From Streptomyces plumbidurans (GTDB taxonomy: Bacteria; Actinomycetota; Actinomycetes; Streptomycetales; Streptomycetaceae): a stretch of 64,000 bases of DNA. Positions 16,399 through 26,017 of the stretch are shown here, in pieces. Where the stretch lies: assembly GCF_019857225.1 (NCBI RefSeq), contig NZ_JAFJSY010000008.1, forward strand, positions 62,001 to 126,000, in the 5' to 3' direction. Below the pieces are notes generated by a model that had not been told where the DNA came from, searched no databases, and saw only the letters and a program-made list of their open reading frames with translations. Made by a program: the position numbers and the translations under genes. Each line of letters starts with the position of its first letter. The first letter of the stretch is position 1.

Positions 16399-18857
16399 CC
16401 GCCCGTACACCGCGATTGGACGGCACAGCCATGTCCCCCAGCGACCTGGTGCTGAAGTGGCCCGCGCCCGCGGCCGCATGGACCGAGGCCGCGCCCGTCG
16501 GCAACGGCCGGCTCGGCGCGATGGTCTTCGGCGGCTCCCATCGGTTCCGCGTCCAGATCAACGACTCCACCGTGTGGTCCGGCACGCCCGGCGGCCCGGC
16601 CGCCGCCCTCGCCGCGGTCCATGCGTCCGGCGCGGGCCCGCAGCGGCTCGAAGAGGCCCGCTCCGCCCTCCGCAGCGGCGATCACGACCGCGCCGAGGCG
16701 CTGATGAAGACCTTCGAGGGCCGCTACAGCCAGGAGTATCTCCCGTACGCCGACCTGTACTTGACGGTCGTCGGCGGCGACCGCGCCGTCTACCGCGGCC
16801 GCACCCTCAACCTCGACACCGCAGTGGCCGAGGACGGCTTCACCCTCGATACACGCACGGTCCACCGCCGGGTCTGGGCCGACGCCGTCACCGGCACCCT
16901 GTGCACCACCCTGGACGCGGACGGCGGCACCGTGGACCTGTCCGTCGAACTGTCCACTCCCCTGCGCGAGGTCCACCGCTCGGTCCACCGCTCGGCCAGA
17001 TCGAGCGGCCTCGCCCTCGGCATCGAGATCCCGGTGGACGGCACCCCCGCCCACGAGCCCCAGGTCGCCGAACCCCTCCGCTACGCCGACGGCCCCCTCG
17101 ACGGCTACGACCCGTTCGGCGCCCTCGCCCTGTCCCTGGACACCGACGGCAAGGTCACCGTGCAAGAGGGGAACCTGCTTGTCACCGGCGCATCCCGCGT
17201 CCTGATCACCCTCGCCTCCTCCACCAACGCGGCCCGGCACTGGCGCGGAGAGGACCAAGCGGACCGCGCCGAACACCTGGCAGCCGCGAGCGACATCACC
17301 GCCCGGGCCCTCACGCAGGGCGCCGACCGCCTGCTCGCGCACCATGTAACCGATGTACGGGGGCTACTGGGCGGCACCGCCCTGCGCATCGGCCCGCGAC
17401 GCTCCGGCGTCCACGACGTAGCCCGATCCATCCTCACCGGGGACGACGAACTCCTCACCGCCACCGTCCTGTTCCAGCTCGGCCGCTATCTCCTGGCCAC
17501 CGCTTCCCGCCCGCACGCCGGTCCCCCGGCCAACCTCCAGGGCATCTGGAACGCGGATCTGCGCCCGGCCTGGTCCTCCAACTACACCCTCAACATCAAC
17601 ACGCAGATGAATCACTGGGGCGCGGAGGCGGCCGGCCTGAGCACGTGCCACGAGCCCCTGTTCGACCTGATCGACCGGATGGCCGCCCAAGGGGCCGATG
17701 TGGCACGGCAGTTGTACGGCACCCGCGGCTGGGTGGCGCACCACAACACCGACATGTGGGGCTGGGCGCTGCCGGTCGGCATGGGCCACGGCAACCCCTC
17801 CTGGGCGCTGTGGATGATGGGCGGTGCCTGGCTGTCGCAACACCTGTGGGACCACTACGAGTTCAGCCGCGACCTGGACTTTCTGCGCGAGCGGGCGTGG
17901 CCGCTGCTCAGCGGCTGCGCCAAGTTCCTGCTCGACTGGCTGGTGGACGACGGCACCGGGTTCCTGGACACGCTCCCGTCCACCTCCCCCGAGAACCTCT
18001 TCCTCGTCGATGGAGCCCCGAGGTCCCTGACCCGGTCCGCCGCGATGGACCTGGCGCTGACCCGGGCCACTTTCGAACGCACCCTCAAAGCAGCGGAGTT
18101 GCTCGGGCTAGACACGCCTCTGGCCGACGAGATACGTGGCGCGCTGCCCCGGCTGCGTCCGCCCCGGATCTCGGCGCAGGGCCGGTTGCAGGAGTGGGCC
18201 GAGGACCTGCCGGAGGCCGACCCGTACCACCGGCACCTGTCCCACCTCATCGCCGTACATCCTCTGGGGCTCGTCGATCCCGACACCACGCCCGAACTGG
18301 CCGACGCGGCACGCAAGTCCATGGACCGCCGTGGCCCCGGTGCCATGGGGTGGTCCTGGGCCTGGAAGACCGCCCTGCGGGCGCGGTTGCGCGATGCCGC
18401 GACGGCACGCTCGCTGCTGCTGGAGGCGAGCCGCCCGCTCGACGGGGACTGGGCGGTCGACGCCCCGGTCGACGGCTCCCGGTGGGGCGGGCTGCTGCCG
18501 AACCTCTTCTCCGCCCACCCTCCCTTCCAGATCGACGGCAATTACGGCTTCATGGCGGCCATCACCGAGATGGTGCTGCAGAGCCACACCGGCACGATTC
18601 ACCTGCTGCCCGCGCTGCCCGCGCAGTGGTCCGAGGGCCGGGCCACGGACCTTCGCTGCCGCGGAGGGCTCGCCGTCGACTTCACCTGGGCCGACGGCGC
18701 TTTGAGCACGGTCACCGTGCGGCGGCTCGCAGGTGACGCCACCGAGCCGGTCCGCGTCCGCTTCGGCGCCCAGGAGAGCGTGGTCCGCCTTCCGGTCGGC
18801 CAACAGGTCGAGTTGGATGCCGGTCTGCGGCCCCGAGGGGAGCCGGTTCCGTGCTGA
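16395..18857 (+). CDS. GH95 alpha-L-fucosidase (cytoplasmic)
   Basis: This 820-residue protein, close to the usual GH95 size, has no signal peptide, so it should act on imported oligosaccharides. It shows the N-terminal beta-domain phrase LKWPAPAAAWTEAAPVGNGR and the family catalytic blocks NINTQMNHWGAE, STSPENLFLVDG (acid Glu) and FQIDGNYG (Asp). GH95 enzymes hydrolyse alpha-1,2-linked L-fucose, or L-galactose in plant glycans, by inversion with Asn-activated water. The start may be GTG 16395, overlapping the permease stop, or ATG 16431, closer to the conserved domain. Confidence 0.88.
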   Translation: MTARTPRLDGTAMSPSDLVLKWPAPAAAWTEAAPVGNGRLGAMVFGGSHRFRVQINDSTVWSGTPGGPAAALAAVHASGAGPQRLEEARSALRSGDHDRAEALMKTFEGRYSQEYLPYADLYLTVVGGDRAVYRGRTLNLDTAVAEDGFTLDTRTVHRRVWADAVTGTLCTTLDADGGTVDLSVELSTPLREVHRSVHRSARSSGLALGIEIPVDGTPAHEPQVAEPLRYADGPLDGYDPFGALALSLDTDGKVTVQEGNLLVTGASRVLITLASSTNAARHWRGEDQADRAEHLAAASDITARALTQGADRLLAHHVTDVRGLLGGTALRIGPRRSGVHDVARSILTGDDELLTATVLFQLGRYLLATASRPHAGPPANLQGIWNADLRPAWSSNYTLNINTQMNHWGAEAAGLSTCHEPLFDLIDRMAAQGADVARQLYGTRGWVAHHNTDMWGWALPVGMGHGNPSWALWMMGGAWLSQHLWDHYEFSRDLDFLRERAWPLLSGCAKFLLDWLVDDGTGFLDTLPSTSPENLFLVDGAPRSLTRSAAMDLALTRATFERTLKAAELLGLDTPLADEIRGALPRLRPPRISAQGRLQEWAEDLPEADPYHRHLSHLIAVHPLGLVDPDTTPELADAARKSMDRRGPGAMGWSWAWKTALRARLRDAATARSLLLEASRPLDGDWAVDAPVDGSRWGGLLPNLFSAHPPFQIDGNYGFMAAITEMVLQSHTGTIHLLPALPAQWSEGRATDLRCRGGLAVDFTWADGALSTVTVRRLAGDATEPVRVRFGAQESVVRLPVGQQVELDAGLRPRGEPVPC

Positions 18858-19888
18858 CCGAGCAGGACGTCCCCGAGCTGTTCGCCTACCGCAGCGCCTA
18901 CCGGGAGCCGGCCGACTTCGACACGTTCTGGAAGGACACCCTCGCGCAGGCGCGCGCGGAGCGGGACGCCTCGCTGGAGCTGACGGAGGTGGCCACCGGT
19001 CTGGAGACGGTCGACGTCCATGACGCCGTCTTCCCCGGCTTCGGCGGCCACCCGGTCCGCGGCTGGCTCAGGCTGCCCCGCCACCGCGGCGGGCCGCTGC
19101 CCGCCGTCGTCCAGTTCCACGGCTACGGCAGCGGTCGCGGTGCCCCCGTGGACGACCTGTTGTGGGCGTCCGCCGGGTATGCGCATCTGCTGGTGGACGC
19201 CCGCGGGCAGGGTGGCGCCTGGGCGGGTGGCGGCGCGACACCCGACCCGGTGGGCAGCGGGCCGGCGTATCCGGGCTTCCTCACCCGGGGCATCGAGGAC
19301 AGGGACACCTATGTCTACCGCCGGGTCTTCACCGACGCCGTGCGCGCCGTCGAGGCCCTGCGCGGCCGTACCGATCTCGTGGATTCCGCGAGGGTCGCCG
19401 TCGTCGGCCCCAGCCAGGGCGGCGGCATCGCCCTCGCAGTCGCGGGGCTGGTCCCCGATCTGTCCGCCGCCCACTTCCAGGCGCCGTTCCTGTGCGACAT
19501 CCGGCAGGCCACGCGGCTGACCGACGCCGACCCCTACGCCGAGATCATCGGCTATCTGGGGGCCCGGCGGGACCGCGTGGAGCAGACGTTCGCCACGCTG
19601 AGCTACTTCGACGGGCTCGCCTTCGCCCGTCGTGCCACCGCCCCGGCCTGGTTCTCCGCCGGGCTGCGCGACGAGGTGTGTCCGCCGGCGACCACCATCG
19701 CCGCGTACCACGCCTACGCCGGTCCCAAGCAGTTGCGCCTGTGGGAGTTCAACGGCCATGACGCCGGCGGCCCCGAAGACCTGGCCATCGCGCTCGGCGC
19801 ATTCGGCGCACTCCTGAAGACAACGTCCCGTCCCCCGGTGCTGCCGTCCCCAGCACTCCCCGAGTCACCCCGAAAGAAGGAACGATGA
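18851..19888 (+). CDS. Acetylxylan esterase / cephalosporin-C deacetylase family hydrolase
   Basis: This 345-residue alpha/beta hydrolase of the CE7-like (AXE1) family has the nucleophile elbow GPSQGGG, the acid in GLRDEVCPP and the histidine in FNGHDAGG. Family phrases DTFWKD and LLVDARGQGG are present. No signal peptide is seen, so it would deacetylate imported acetylated oligosaccharides. The GTG at 18851 overlaps the GH95 stop by 7 bases, and its own stop overlaps the next start (ATGA at 19885). Confidence 0.88.
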   Translation: MLTEQDVPELFAYRSAYREPADFDTFWKDTLAQARAERDASLELTEVATGLETVDVHDAVFPGFGGHPVRGWLRLPRHRGGPLPAVVQFHGYGSGRGAPVDDLLWASAGYAHLLVDARGQGGAWAGGGATPDPVGSGPAYPGFLTRGIEDRDTYVYRRVFTDAVRAVEALRGRTDLVDSARVAVVGPSQGGGIALAVAGLVPDLSAAHFQAPFLCDIRQATRLTDADPYAEIIGYLGARRDRVEQTFATLSYFDGLAFARRATAPAWFSAGLRDEVCPPATTIAAYHAYAGPKQLRLWEFNGHDAGGPEDLAIALGAFGALLKTTSRPPVLPSPALPESPRKKER

Positions 19889-21246
19889 AGAGAATCACGG
19901 GAGTTCGGAAGACCGTCGCACTGGGCGCCACGCTCACGTTGGCAGCGGTGCTGTCCGCGTGCTCCAACGGCTCCTCCTCCGCCGGAGGGTCCAAGACCCT
20001 CAACTGGTGGACGTGGGACGACAAGCAGGCCGCCGCGTACAAGGTGTGCGCCACGGACTTCGAGAAGGCCAATCCCGGTGTGACGGTGAAGATCACCCAG
20101 TACAACGTGGCGGACTACTTCACCAAGCTGACCGCGGGATTCGTGGCGGGCAACGCGCCCGATGCCTTCCAGAACAGCGTCCAGTACTTCCAGGCGTACG
20201 CCTCCCAGCACCAGTTGCTGCCGCTCGACGACTTCATCTCCAAGGACAAGTTCGACCTGTCGCGCTTCTCGGTCGGCGTGAACGCATGGAAGTTCACCGA
20301 CGGCAAGCAGTACGCCCTGCCCCTGGACTGGGCGGCGACCGGCATCTACTACAACGAGGACGCCCTCAAGAAGGCGGGGTATGCCGAGAAGGACGTCGAC
20401 TCGATGACCTGGAACCCCGACGACGGCGGCACACTGGGCAAGATGATCGCCCACATGACCATCGACGACAAGGGACGCCGCGGTGACGAGAAGGGCTTCG
20501 ACAAGTCCCACGTCAAGACGTACGGCTACGGCGAGGTCGCGGCCAAGGACTTCATCGGGCAGACCACCTGGAGTCCGCTGGTCGACACCACGGGCTGGCG
20601 CCTGGGTGACAAGTCGTCCTGGCCGACCGTGTTCAACTACGACGACCCGCAGTTCGTGAAGACCATGCACTGGATCCGCTCCCTGACCGACAAGGGATTC
20701 GCGCCCAGGATCGGCCAGTTCACCGACAGCGTCAGCGACGTCGACCTGCTCTCCTCCGGCAAGGTCGCCATGGAGAGCGCCGGTTCGTGGGAGGCCGCGA
20801 CCTTTGTGAAGGTCCCCGGCCTCAAGGTCGGCATCGCACCCACCCCTTACGGTCCCGACGGCAAGACGCGCGCCGTTCTGAGCAACTCCAACGGCAACAA
20901 CATCTGGGCCGGCACCAAGAACCCCGATCTCGCCTGGAAGTGGGTCTCGTACATGGGCAGCGAGGCCTGTCAGTCGAAGGCCTCGCAGACCGGCACGTTC
21001 TTCCCGTCGATCCCGGCCTCCATGGACGCCTCGGCCAAGGCTCTGGCCACGAAGGGCGTGGATCTGTCCGTCTTCACGGACATGATGAAGAACAAGGTCC
21101 TCTACCCGTCTCCGGTCTACGGCAACGGCGCCGCCCTGCAGGACGCGCTGGAGCCGCTGTTCCAGGCCTACTTCGCGGGGCAGAAGGGCGACTCGGTCTT
21201 CACCGAGATGCAGTCCAAGAGCAAGCAGCTGCTCGCGAAGAACTGA
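19885..21246 (+). CDS. Sugar ABC transporter solute-binding lipoprotein (operon A)
   Basis: This 453-residue lipoprotein has the lipobox LSAC (Cys26) and then a family-1-type extracellular binding fold (TLNWWTWDDKQAAAYKVCATDFEKANP). It captures oligosaccharides for the two permeases encoded at 14423-16398. It is unusual in lying downstream of the permeases and of two hydrolase genes, not first as in operon B. It starts in an ATGA overlap with the esterase gene. Confidence 0.9.
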   Translation: MKRITGVRKTVALGATLTLAAVLSACSNGSSSAGGSKTLNWWTWDDKQAAAYKVCATDFEKANPGVTVKITQYNVADYFTKLTAGFVAGNAPDAFQNSVQYFQAYASQHQLLPLDDFISKDKFDLSRFSVGVNAWKFTDGKQYALPLDWAATGIYYNEDALKKAGYAEKDVDSMTWNPDDGGTLGKMIAHMTIDDKGRRGDEKGFDKSHVKTYGYGEVAAKDFIGQTTWSPLVDTTGWRLGDKSSWPTVFNYDDPQFVKTMHWIRSLTDKGFAPRIGQFTDSVSDVDLLSSGKVAMESAGSWEAATFVKVPGLKVGIAPTPYGPDGKTRAVLSNSNGNNIWAGTKNPDLAWKWVSYMGSEACQSKASQTGTFFPSIPASMDASAKALATKGVDLSVFTDMMKNKVLYPSPVYGNGAALQDALEPLFQAYFAGQKGDSVFTEMQSKSKQLLAKN

Positions 21247-21278
21247 ACCCGTCACCCCTTTGAAAGGCAGGACTCTGC

Positions 21279-23474
21279 ATGTCGGACACCACCGCGCGGA
21301 TTCACACCCTGCGCGCGGCAGGCACCGCACTCGTCGTGGAGCTCACGGAGCCGGTGCCCAGAGTCCTGCACTGGGGTGCCGATCCGGGCGAGCTGTCCGC
21401 GGACGCCCTCGCGGCACTCGCCCTGACGGCCGAGCCCGCCGTGCTCAACAACTCCATCGACATCCCGCGCCGGTTCACGGTCTGGCCCACCGAGGCGGAC
21501 GGCTGGTCGGGCACACCGGCCCACGAGGGCCATCTGGCCGGCTCGTTCACCGCACCGAGGATGGGTCTCGTCGATGCCTCGCACCGTCCGCTGGCCGAGG
21601 GCGGGGAGCTGGCCCTGCACCTCACGGATCCCGGGTCCGGACTCGACGCCACAGTCACCTATGTGATGGAGCCCTCCGGGGTGCTGTCCGTGCGAACCAC
21701 GCTGACCCGCCGGGCGGACGCCGACCCGGCGCCGTACGACCTGACACAGGTCACGACGCTGCTGCCGCTGCCCCGACGGGCCGCGGAGATCCTGGACTTC
21801 ACCGGCAAGTGGAGCCGGGAGCGGTCCCCGCAGCGGCGACCGGTGGGCTTCGGCACCCATGCCCGGGAGGTGCGGCGGGGCAAGCCCGGTCTGGACTCGC
21901 CGTATCTGATGACGGTGGGTGTGCCCGGGTTCGGTTTCCGCACCGGTGAGGTCTGGGCGGTGCATGTCGCCTGGAGCGGGGATCAGCGGTATCTGGTCGA
22001 GCAGTTGCCGGAGGGCGCGGGCACCCATGCCGCCGTGCTCGGTGGTGGCGAGCTGTTGCGTGCCGGGGAGATCCGGCTCGCTCCCGGCGAGTCGTACACC
22101 ACACCCGTGTGTCATTTCGCGTGGTCCGACCAGGGGCTCGACGGGCTGGCGGAGCGCTTCCACACCCTGGTGCGGGCCCGCCCCGGCCATCCGCGCAGCC
22201 CCCGCCCGGTGATCCTCAACAGCTGGGAGGCGGTGTACTTCGACCACGACCTGGACCGGCTGCTGCGGCTGGCCGACAAGGCGGCGGAGGTCGGTGTCGA
22301 GCGTTTCGTGCTGGACGACGGCTGGTTCCGCGGGCGCCGCTCCGACGACGCCGGACTGGGCGACTGGACCGTCGACCCCGTGGTGTGGCCCGATGGACTG
22401 ACGCCGCTGGTGGACCATGTGCGGTCGCTCGGCATGGAGTTCGGGCTGTGGGTCGAGCCGGAGATGGTCAATCTGGACTCCGATCTGGCCCGCGAGCATC
22501 CCGACTGGGTGCTGGGTCCGGCCCGCGGGGTCGGCCCGTCCGCTCGCAATCAGCACATACTGGATCTGTCCAACTCCGAGGCCTGGCACCATCTGCTGGA
22601 CTCGTTGGACGCCCTGGTGGAGAAGTACGGCATCGCCTACCTCAAGTGGGACCACAACCGGGACCTCCACGAGACCGTGCACGGCTCGGCCGACCGGCCC
22701 GTGGCGCACGCGCAGGTGCTCGCCTTCTACCGGCTGGTCGACGCGCTCAAGGCGCGCCACCCCGGGCTGGAGATCGAGAGCTGCGCCGCCGGGGGCGGGC
22801 GGGTGGACCTGGGCGTCCTGGAGCACACCGACCGGATCTGGGCCTCGGACTGCAACGACCCGGTGGAACGCCAGGCCATCCAGCGCTGGACCGGGCAACT
22901 GCTGCCGCCCGAGCTGGTCGGCACCCATGTCGGCCCCGCCACGAGCCACACCACCGCCCGCGTCGGCTCCGACTCGCTGCGGCTGGCCACCGCCCTGTTC
23001 GGGCACGCGGGCATCGAACAGGACCTCACCCGCTGCTCCCCGGAGGAGCTGGCCCGCATCACCGCCTGGACGGCTCTCCACCGCGAACTGCGTCCGCTGC
23101 TCCACGGCGGCCGTACGGTCCGCGCAGACCTCGCCGACGAGGCGACGCTGCTGCACGGAGTCGTGGCGCACGACGGCGCGGCCGCGCTCTACTGCTGGGC
23201 GCGGCTGGCCACTTCACCGGAGGGGCAGCACGGGCGGGTACAACTGCCCGGCCTCGCCCCCGAGGCGACGTATCTGATCCGCGTCCGTACCGAGACGGGT
23301 CTGCCGTCCTTCCACCAGGTGGCGGGTCCCGCCTGGCTGTCCACGGCGCTGGACGGGCGGCTGGCGCTGCCCGGCTCGGTCCTGACCGTGGCCGGACTGC
23401 CCATGCCCAACCTCAATCCGGGTCAGGCCCTGCTGCTCGAACTGCGCAGGACCGAGGAGGCGGACATGTCCTGA
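21279..23474 (+). CDS. GH36 alpha-galactosidase (cytoplasmic)
   Basis: This 731-residue protein has the full GH36 plan: an N-terminal beta-supersandwich, a TIM barrel starting at NSWEAVYFDHD, the nucleophile in LKWDHNRD (Asp458), the acid/base in WASDCNDPVERQ (about Asp524), and a C-terminal beta domain. It has no signal peptide. It would release alpha-galactose from imported oligosaccharides, complementing the exported GH27 enzyme. It is the last gene of operon A, 32 bases after the binding-protein gene, and converges on the LacI gene. Confidence 0.92.
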   Translation: MSDTTARIHTLRAAGTALVVELTEPVPRVLHWGADPGELSADALAALALTAEPAVLNNSIDIPRRFTVWPTEADGWSGTPAHEGHLAGSFTAPRMGLVDASHRPLAEGGELALHLTDPGSGLDATVTYVMEPSGVLSVRTTLTRRADADPAPYDLTQVTTLLPLPRRAAEILDFTGKWSRERSPQRRPVGFGTHAREVRRGKPGLDSPYLMTVGVPGFGFRTGEVWAVHVAWSGDQRYLVEQLPEGAGTHAAVLGGGELLRAGEIRLAPGESYTTPVCHFAWSDQGLDGLAERFHTLVRARPGHPRSPRPVILNSWEAVYFDHDLDRLLRLADKAAEVGVERFVLDDGWFRGRRSDDAGLGDWTVDPVVWPDGLTPLVDHVRSLGMEFGLWVEPEMVNLDSDLAREHPDWVLGPARGVGPSARNQHILDLSNSEAWHHLLDSLDALVEKYGIAYLKWDHNRDLHETVHGSADRPVAHAQVLAFYRLVDALKARHPGLEIESCAAGGGRVDLGVLEHTDRIWASDCNDPVERQAIQRWTGQLLPPELVGTHVGPATSHTTARVGSDSLRLATALFGHAGIEQDLTRCSPEELARITAWTALHRELRPLLHGGRTVRADLADEATLLHGVVAHDGAAALYCWARLATSPEGQHGRVQLPGLAPEATYLIRVRTETGLPSFHQVAGPAWLSTALDGRLALPGSVLTVAGLPMPNLNPGQALLLELRRTEEADMS

Positions 23475-23505
23475 TTGCCCTCGCGGACAGTGCAGTTGGC
23501 CCCTT

Positions 23506-24507
23506 CTACGCGGATCCGCTCAGCCGCAGTTCGGCCTTGACGGCCGCTTCGTCGTGGGTGAGCGGGCCGCTTCTGGTCAGCAGTCGGCCGGCCTCCTCCA
23601 CGGCGAGCGCGCCCAGTTCACGGGTGTCCAACGCGACGGTGGTCAGGGGCGGTTCGACGAGTGTGCCGAGTTGAAGGCCGTCGAACCCGATCACGGCGAG
23701 GTCCTGGGGGACCTGCCGGCCGAGCCTGCGCGCGGCGCGCAGGGCTCCGATGGCGATGATGTCGTTGAAGGTGAACACGGCGGTCACGTCGGAGTGTTCG
23801 GCGAGGAGCCGCTCCAGTGCGCGCTCCCCGCCCTCGATGCTCTGGTCCGCGCGGCTCACCGTGCCGGAGTCGAGTCCGCAGGCGGACATGGCGGCGTCGA
23901 ACCAGGTGTGGCGGATGCTCGGCTCGGAGCGGGCCGCGTGGTCGAGCATGCCGATGTGCCGGTGTCCGGAGTCGACCAGATACCTGATGGCGGCGTGCAC
24001 GCCGGCCTCGCCGTCGATGCGGATCTCGCTGAACCGCTCGGCGCGCTGCTCGCGGTCGATGAGCACCACGGGGAGCCCGCGGGTCAGCTTGTCGATCTCG
24101 TCCTCGGGCAGCGTCAGATACCCCACGACGGCGTCCACCTGCGAGGCGATGACCTCGAGCGTGCCGCGCTCCTCCTCGACGCGGTCGCCGGTGTCGTAGA
24201 CGACGACATGCCAGCCCCGGGCCCGTGCCGCCTCCAGCGCGGCGGCGGCGACCTCGGTGAAGAACGGGTTGAGCAGATCGGGTATCACCAGGCCGACGCT
24301 TGTCGTGTCCTGCCGTACGAGTCCCCTGGCGAACCGGCTGGGGCGGTAGCCGAGTTCGAGGGCGGCGTCGAGGACGCGCTGCTTGGTGGAGGCCTCGATC
24401 TCGCCCTTGTCGTTGAGCGCCCGCGACACGGTCTGCCGGGACACCCCGACGACACGCGCCACATCGTCGATCGTCACCCGGCGCGGGCCGGTCCCCGACG
24501 ACGCCAT
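23506..24507 (-). CDS. LacI-family transcriptional repressor of operon B
   Basis: This 333-residue protein has an N-terminal helix-turn-helix and hinge (TIDDVARVVGVSRQTVSRAL) and a periplasmic-binding-protein-like ligand domain (TTSVGLVIPDLLNPFF). It is divergent from operon B, whose promoter carries GTGAGCGCTCAC-type half-sites, the usual target of such repressors. I prefer ATG 24507, five bases after GAGGTGA, over the GTG at 24510. Induction by a sugar derived from the operon B substrate is inferred. Confidence 0.9.
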   Translation of the reverse strand: MASSGTGPRRVTIDDVARVVGVSRQTVSRALNDKGEIEASTKQRVLDAALELGYRPSRFARGLVRQDTTSVGLVIPDLLNPFFTEVAAAALEAARARGWHVVVYDTGDRVEEERGTLEVIASQVDAVVGYLTLPEDEIDKLTRGLPVVLIDREQRAERFSEIRIDGEAGVHAAIRYLVDSGHRHIGMLDHAARSEPSIRHTWFDAAMSACGLDSGTVSRADQSIEGGERALERLLAEHSDVTAVFTFNDIIAIGALRAARRLGRQVPQDLAVIGFDGLQLGTLVEPPLTTVALDTRELGALAVEEAGRLLTRSGPLTHDEAAVKAELRLSGSA

Positions 24508-24543
24508 CACTCACCTCTGTCCGTTGGGTGTGACTCCGGAGCC

Positions 24544-24617
24544 TTGACACTTGTCCGCACATAAGCGCAGACTCCCAATCACTTCGCTCCCGTGAGCGCT
24601 CACGTTACCGCTCACGG
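24544..24617 (+). promoter_or_regulatory. Operon B promoter and LacI-type operator
   Basis: TTGACA (24544-24549), 18 bases, CAGACT (24568-24573). Downstream of the expected start point lies the perfect 14-bp palindrome CGTGAGCGCTCACG (24591-24604). A third half-site, CGCTCACGG (24609-24617), makes a second, longer inverted repeat with CCGTGAGCG (24590-24598). A repressor bound here would block elongation or initiation of operon B. Confidence 0.75.
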
Positions 24618-24675
24618 CCCGTTGTTCCAAGCCACTCAGCACCCCGCCACCAGTCGTTCTCCGGGAACGGAAGAC

Positions 24676-26010
24676 ATGCGCAACACAGCCAGGCGCACTC
24701 GCCTCGCCGCCCTCGCCGCGGCCACCGGAATCGTCGTCCTCGCCGGATGTTCCTCGTCCGACTCCTCGGACAAGGCCGCCGCGCCCTCCTGCAGCCCCGC
24801 GAAGGGGAAGGTCACGCTCCAGTACTGGAACACCGTTCCGGGCATGGACAAGGTCGTCGACCTCTGGAACAAGAGGAACCCCGGCATCCAGGTCGAGACC
24901 AAGAACATCTCCAACGACCAGTACGGCATCCTCGGCAACGCTCTCAAGGCAGGCAAGGCTCCGGACCTCGCCCAGGTCGGCTACGACGAGCTGCCCAACC
25001 TGCGCACCCAGAGCGCCTTCGTGGACGCCTCGGCCTGCTCGGCGGCCGGCGCGGCCAAGTCGAAGTTCGTGCCGTGGACCTGGTCGCAGACCAGCTTCGA
25101 CGGCACCGGCGTGTTCGCCCTGCCGCAGGACACCGGCCCGATGGCCCTGTTCGTGCGCAGCGACATCTTCAAGAAGTACGGCATCGCCGTGCCGAAGACG
25201 TGGGACGAGTACGCGGCCGCCGCGCAGAAGCTGCACAAGGCGAATTCCAAGCTCACCATCACGTTCTTCGACCCGAACAACGCCGAGTGGTTCAACGGGC
25301 TCCTGTGGCAGAACAGCGCCAAGATGTACGGCTATTCGGGCGACAAGTGGCAGGTCACCGTACAGTCGGCGCAGAGCAAGCAGGTCGCGGACTACTGGCA
25401 GAAGCTGATCGCCGGCAAGCTCGTGCGTACCGACCTGGCCAACGGCTCGACGCAGATGTACGCGGCGTACCAGAAGGACCAGATCGCCAGTTACGTCGGG
25501 GCCGCGTGGGGCTACAGCATGTTCCGCGACAACCTCCCCAAGCAGTCCGGCAAGTGGAGCATCGTGCCGATGCCGACGTGGGGCGCGAACGGCTCCTCCG
25601 GTGACTGGGGCGGTTCGACGGTGGCGTTCATGAAGGGCAGCAAGCACCTGTACGAGTCGGTGAAGTTCAACACCTGGCTCAACACCGACCCCGAGGCCCT
25701 CGCGATGGAGAACAAGCTCGGCGGCCTCTACCCCGCCGCCAACGCGGGACTCCAACTGCCCGCACTGTCCAAGGGTGTTCCGTACTACAACAACGAGAAG
25801 ATCTTCGACGTCTTCGCCGAGTCGTCCAAGAAGATCGACACCAGTTTCGCCTGGGGCCCCACCCAGAAGACGGTGAACCTGGCGCTGCAGGACGCGATGG
25901 CCAAGGCGGCCGCCGGTGACGGCACGCTGGACGACGCGCTCGCCAAGGCGCAGGCGGCCGCCCTGAAGTCCATGAAGGACCAGGCCATTCCGGCCGCGGA
26001 GGGCAAGTGA
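24676..26010 (+). CDS. Sugar ABC transporter solute-binding lipoprotein (operon B)
   Basis: This 444-residue protein has the lipobox LAGC (Cys25) and an extracellular binding domain (VTLQYWNTVPGMDKVVDLWNKR). ATG 24676 is chosen because the signal peptide MRNTARRTRLAALAAATG begins there; the longer frame from 24592 overlaps the operator. It is only distantly like the operon A binding protein, so the two importers probably take different oligosaccharides. Confidence 0.9.
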   Translation: MRNTARRTRLAALAAATGIVVLAGCSSSDSSDKAAAPSCSPAKGKVTLQYWNTVPGMDKVVDLWNKRNPGIQVETKNISNDQYGILGNALKAGKAPDLAQVGYDELPNLRTQSAFVDASACSAAGAAKSKFVPWTWSQTSFDGTGVFALPQDTGPMALFVRSDIFKKYGIAVPKTWDEYAAAAQKLHKANSKLTITFFDPNNAEWFNGLLWQNSAKMYGYSGDKWQVTVQSAQSKQVADYWQKLIAGKLVRTDLANGSTQMYAAYQKDQIASYVGAAWGYSMFRDNLPKQSGKWSIVPMPTWGANGSSGDWGGSTVAFMKGSKHLYESVKFNTWLNTDPEALAMENKLGGLYPAANAGLQLPALSKGVPYYNNEKIFDVFAESSKKIDTSFAWGPTQKTVNLALQDAMAKAAAGDGTLDDALAKAQAAALKSMKDQAIPAAEGK

Positions 26011-26017
26011 CCGCAGC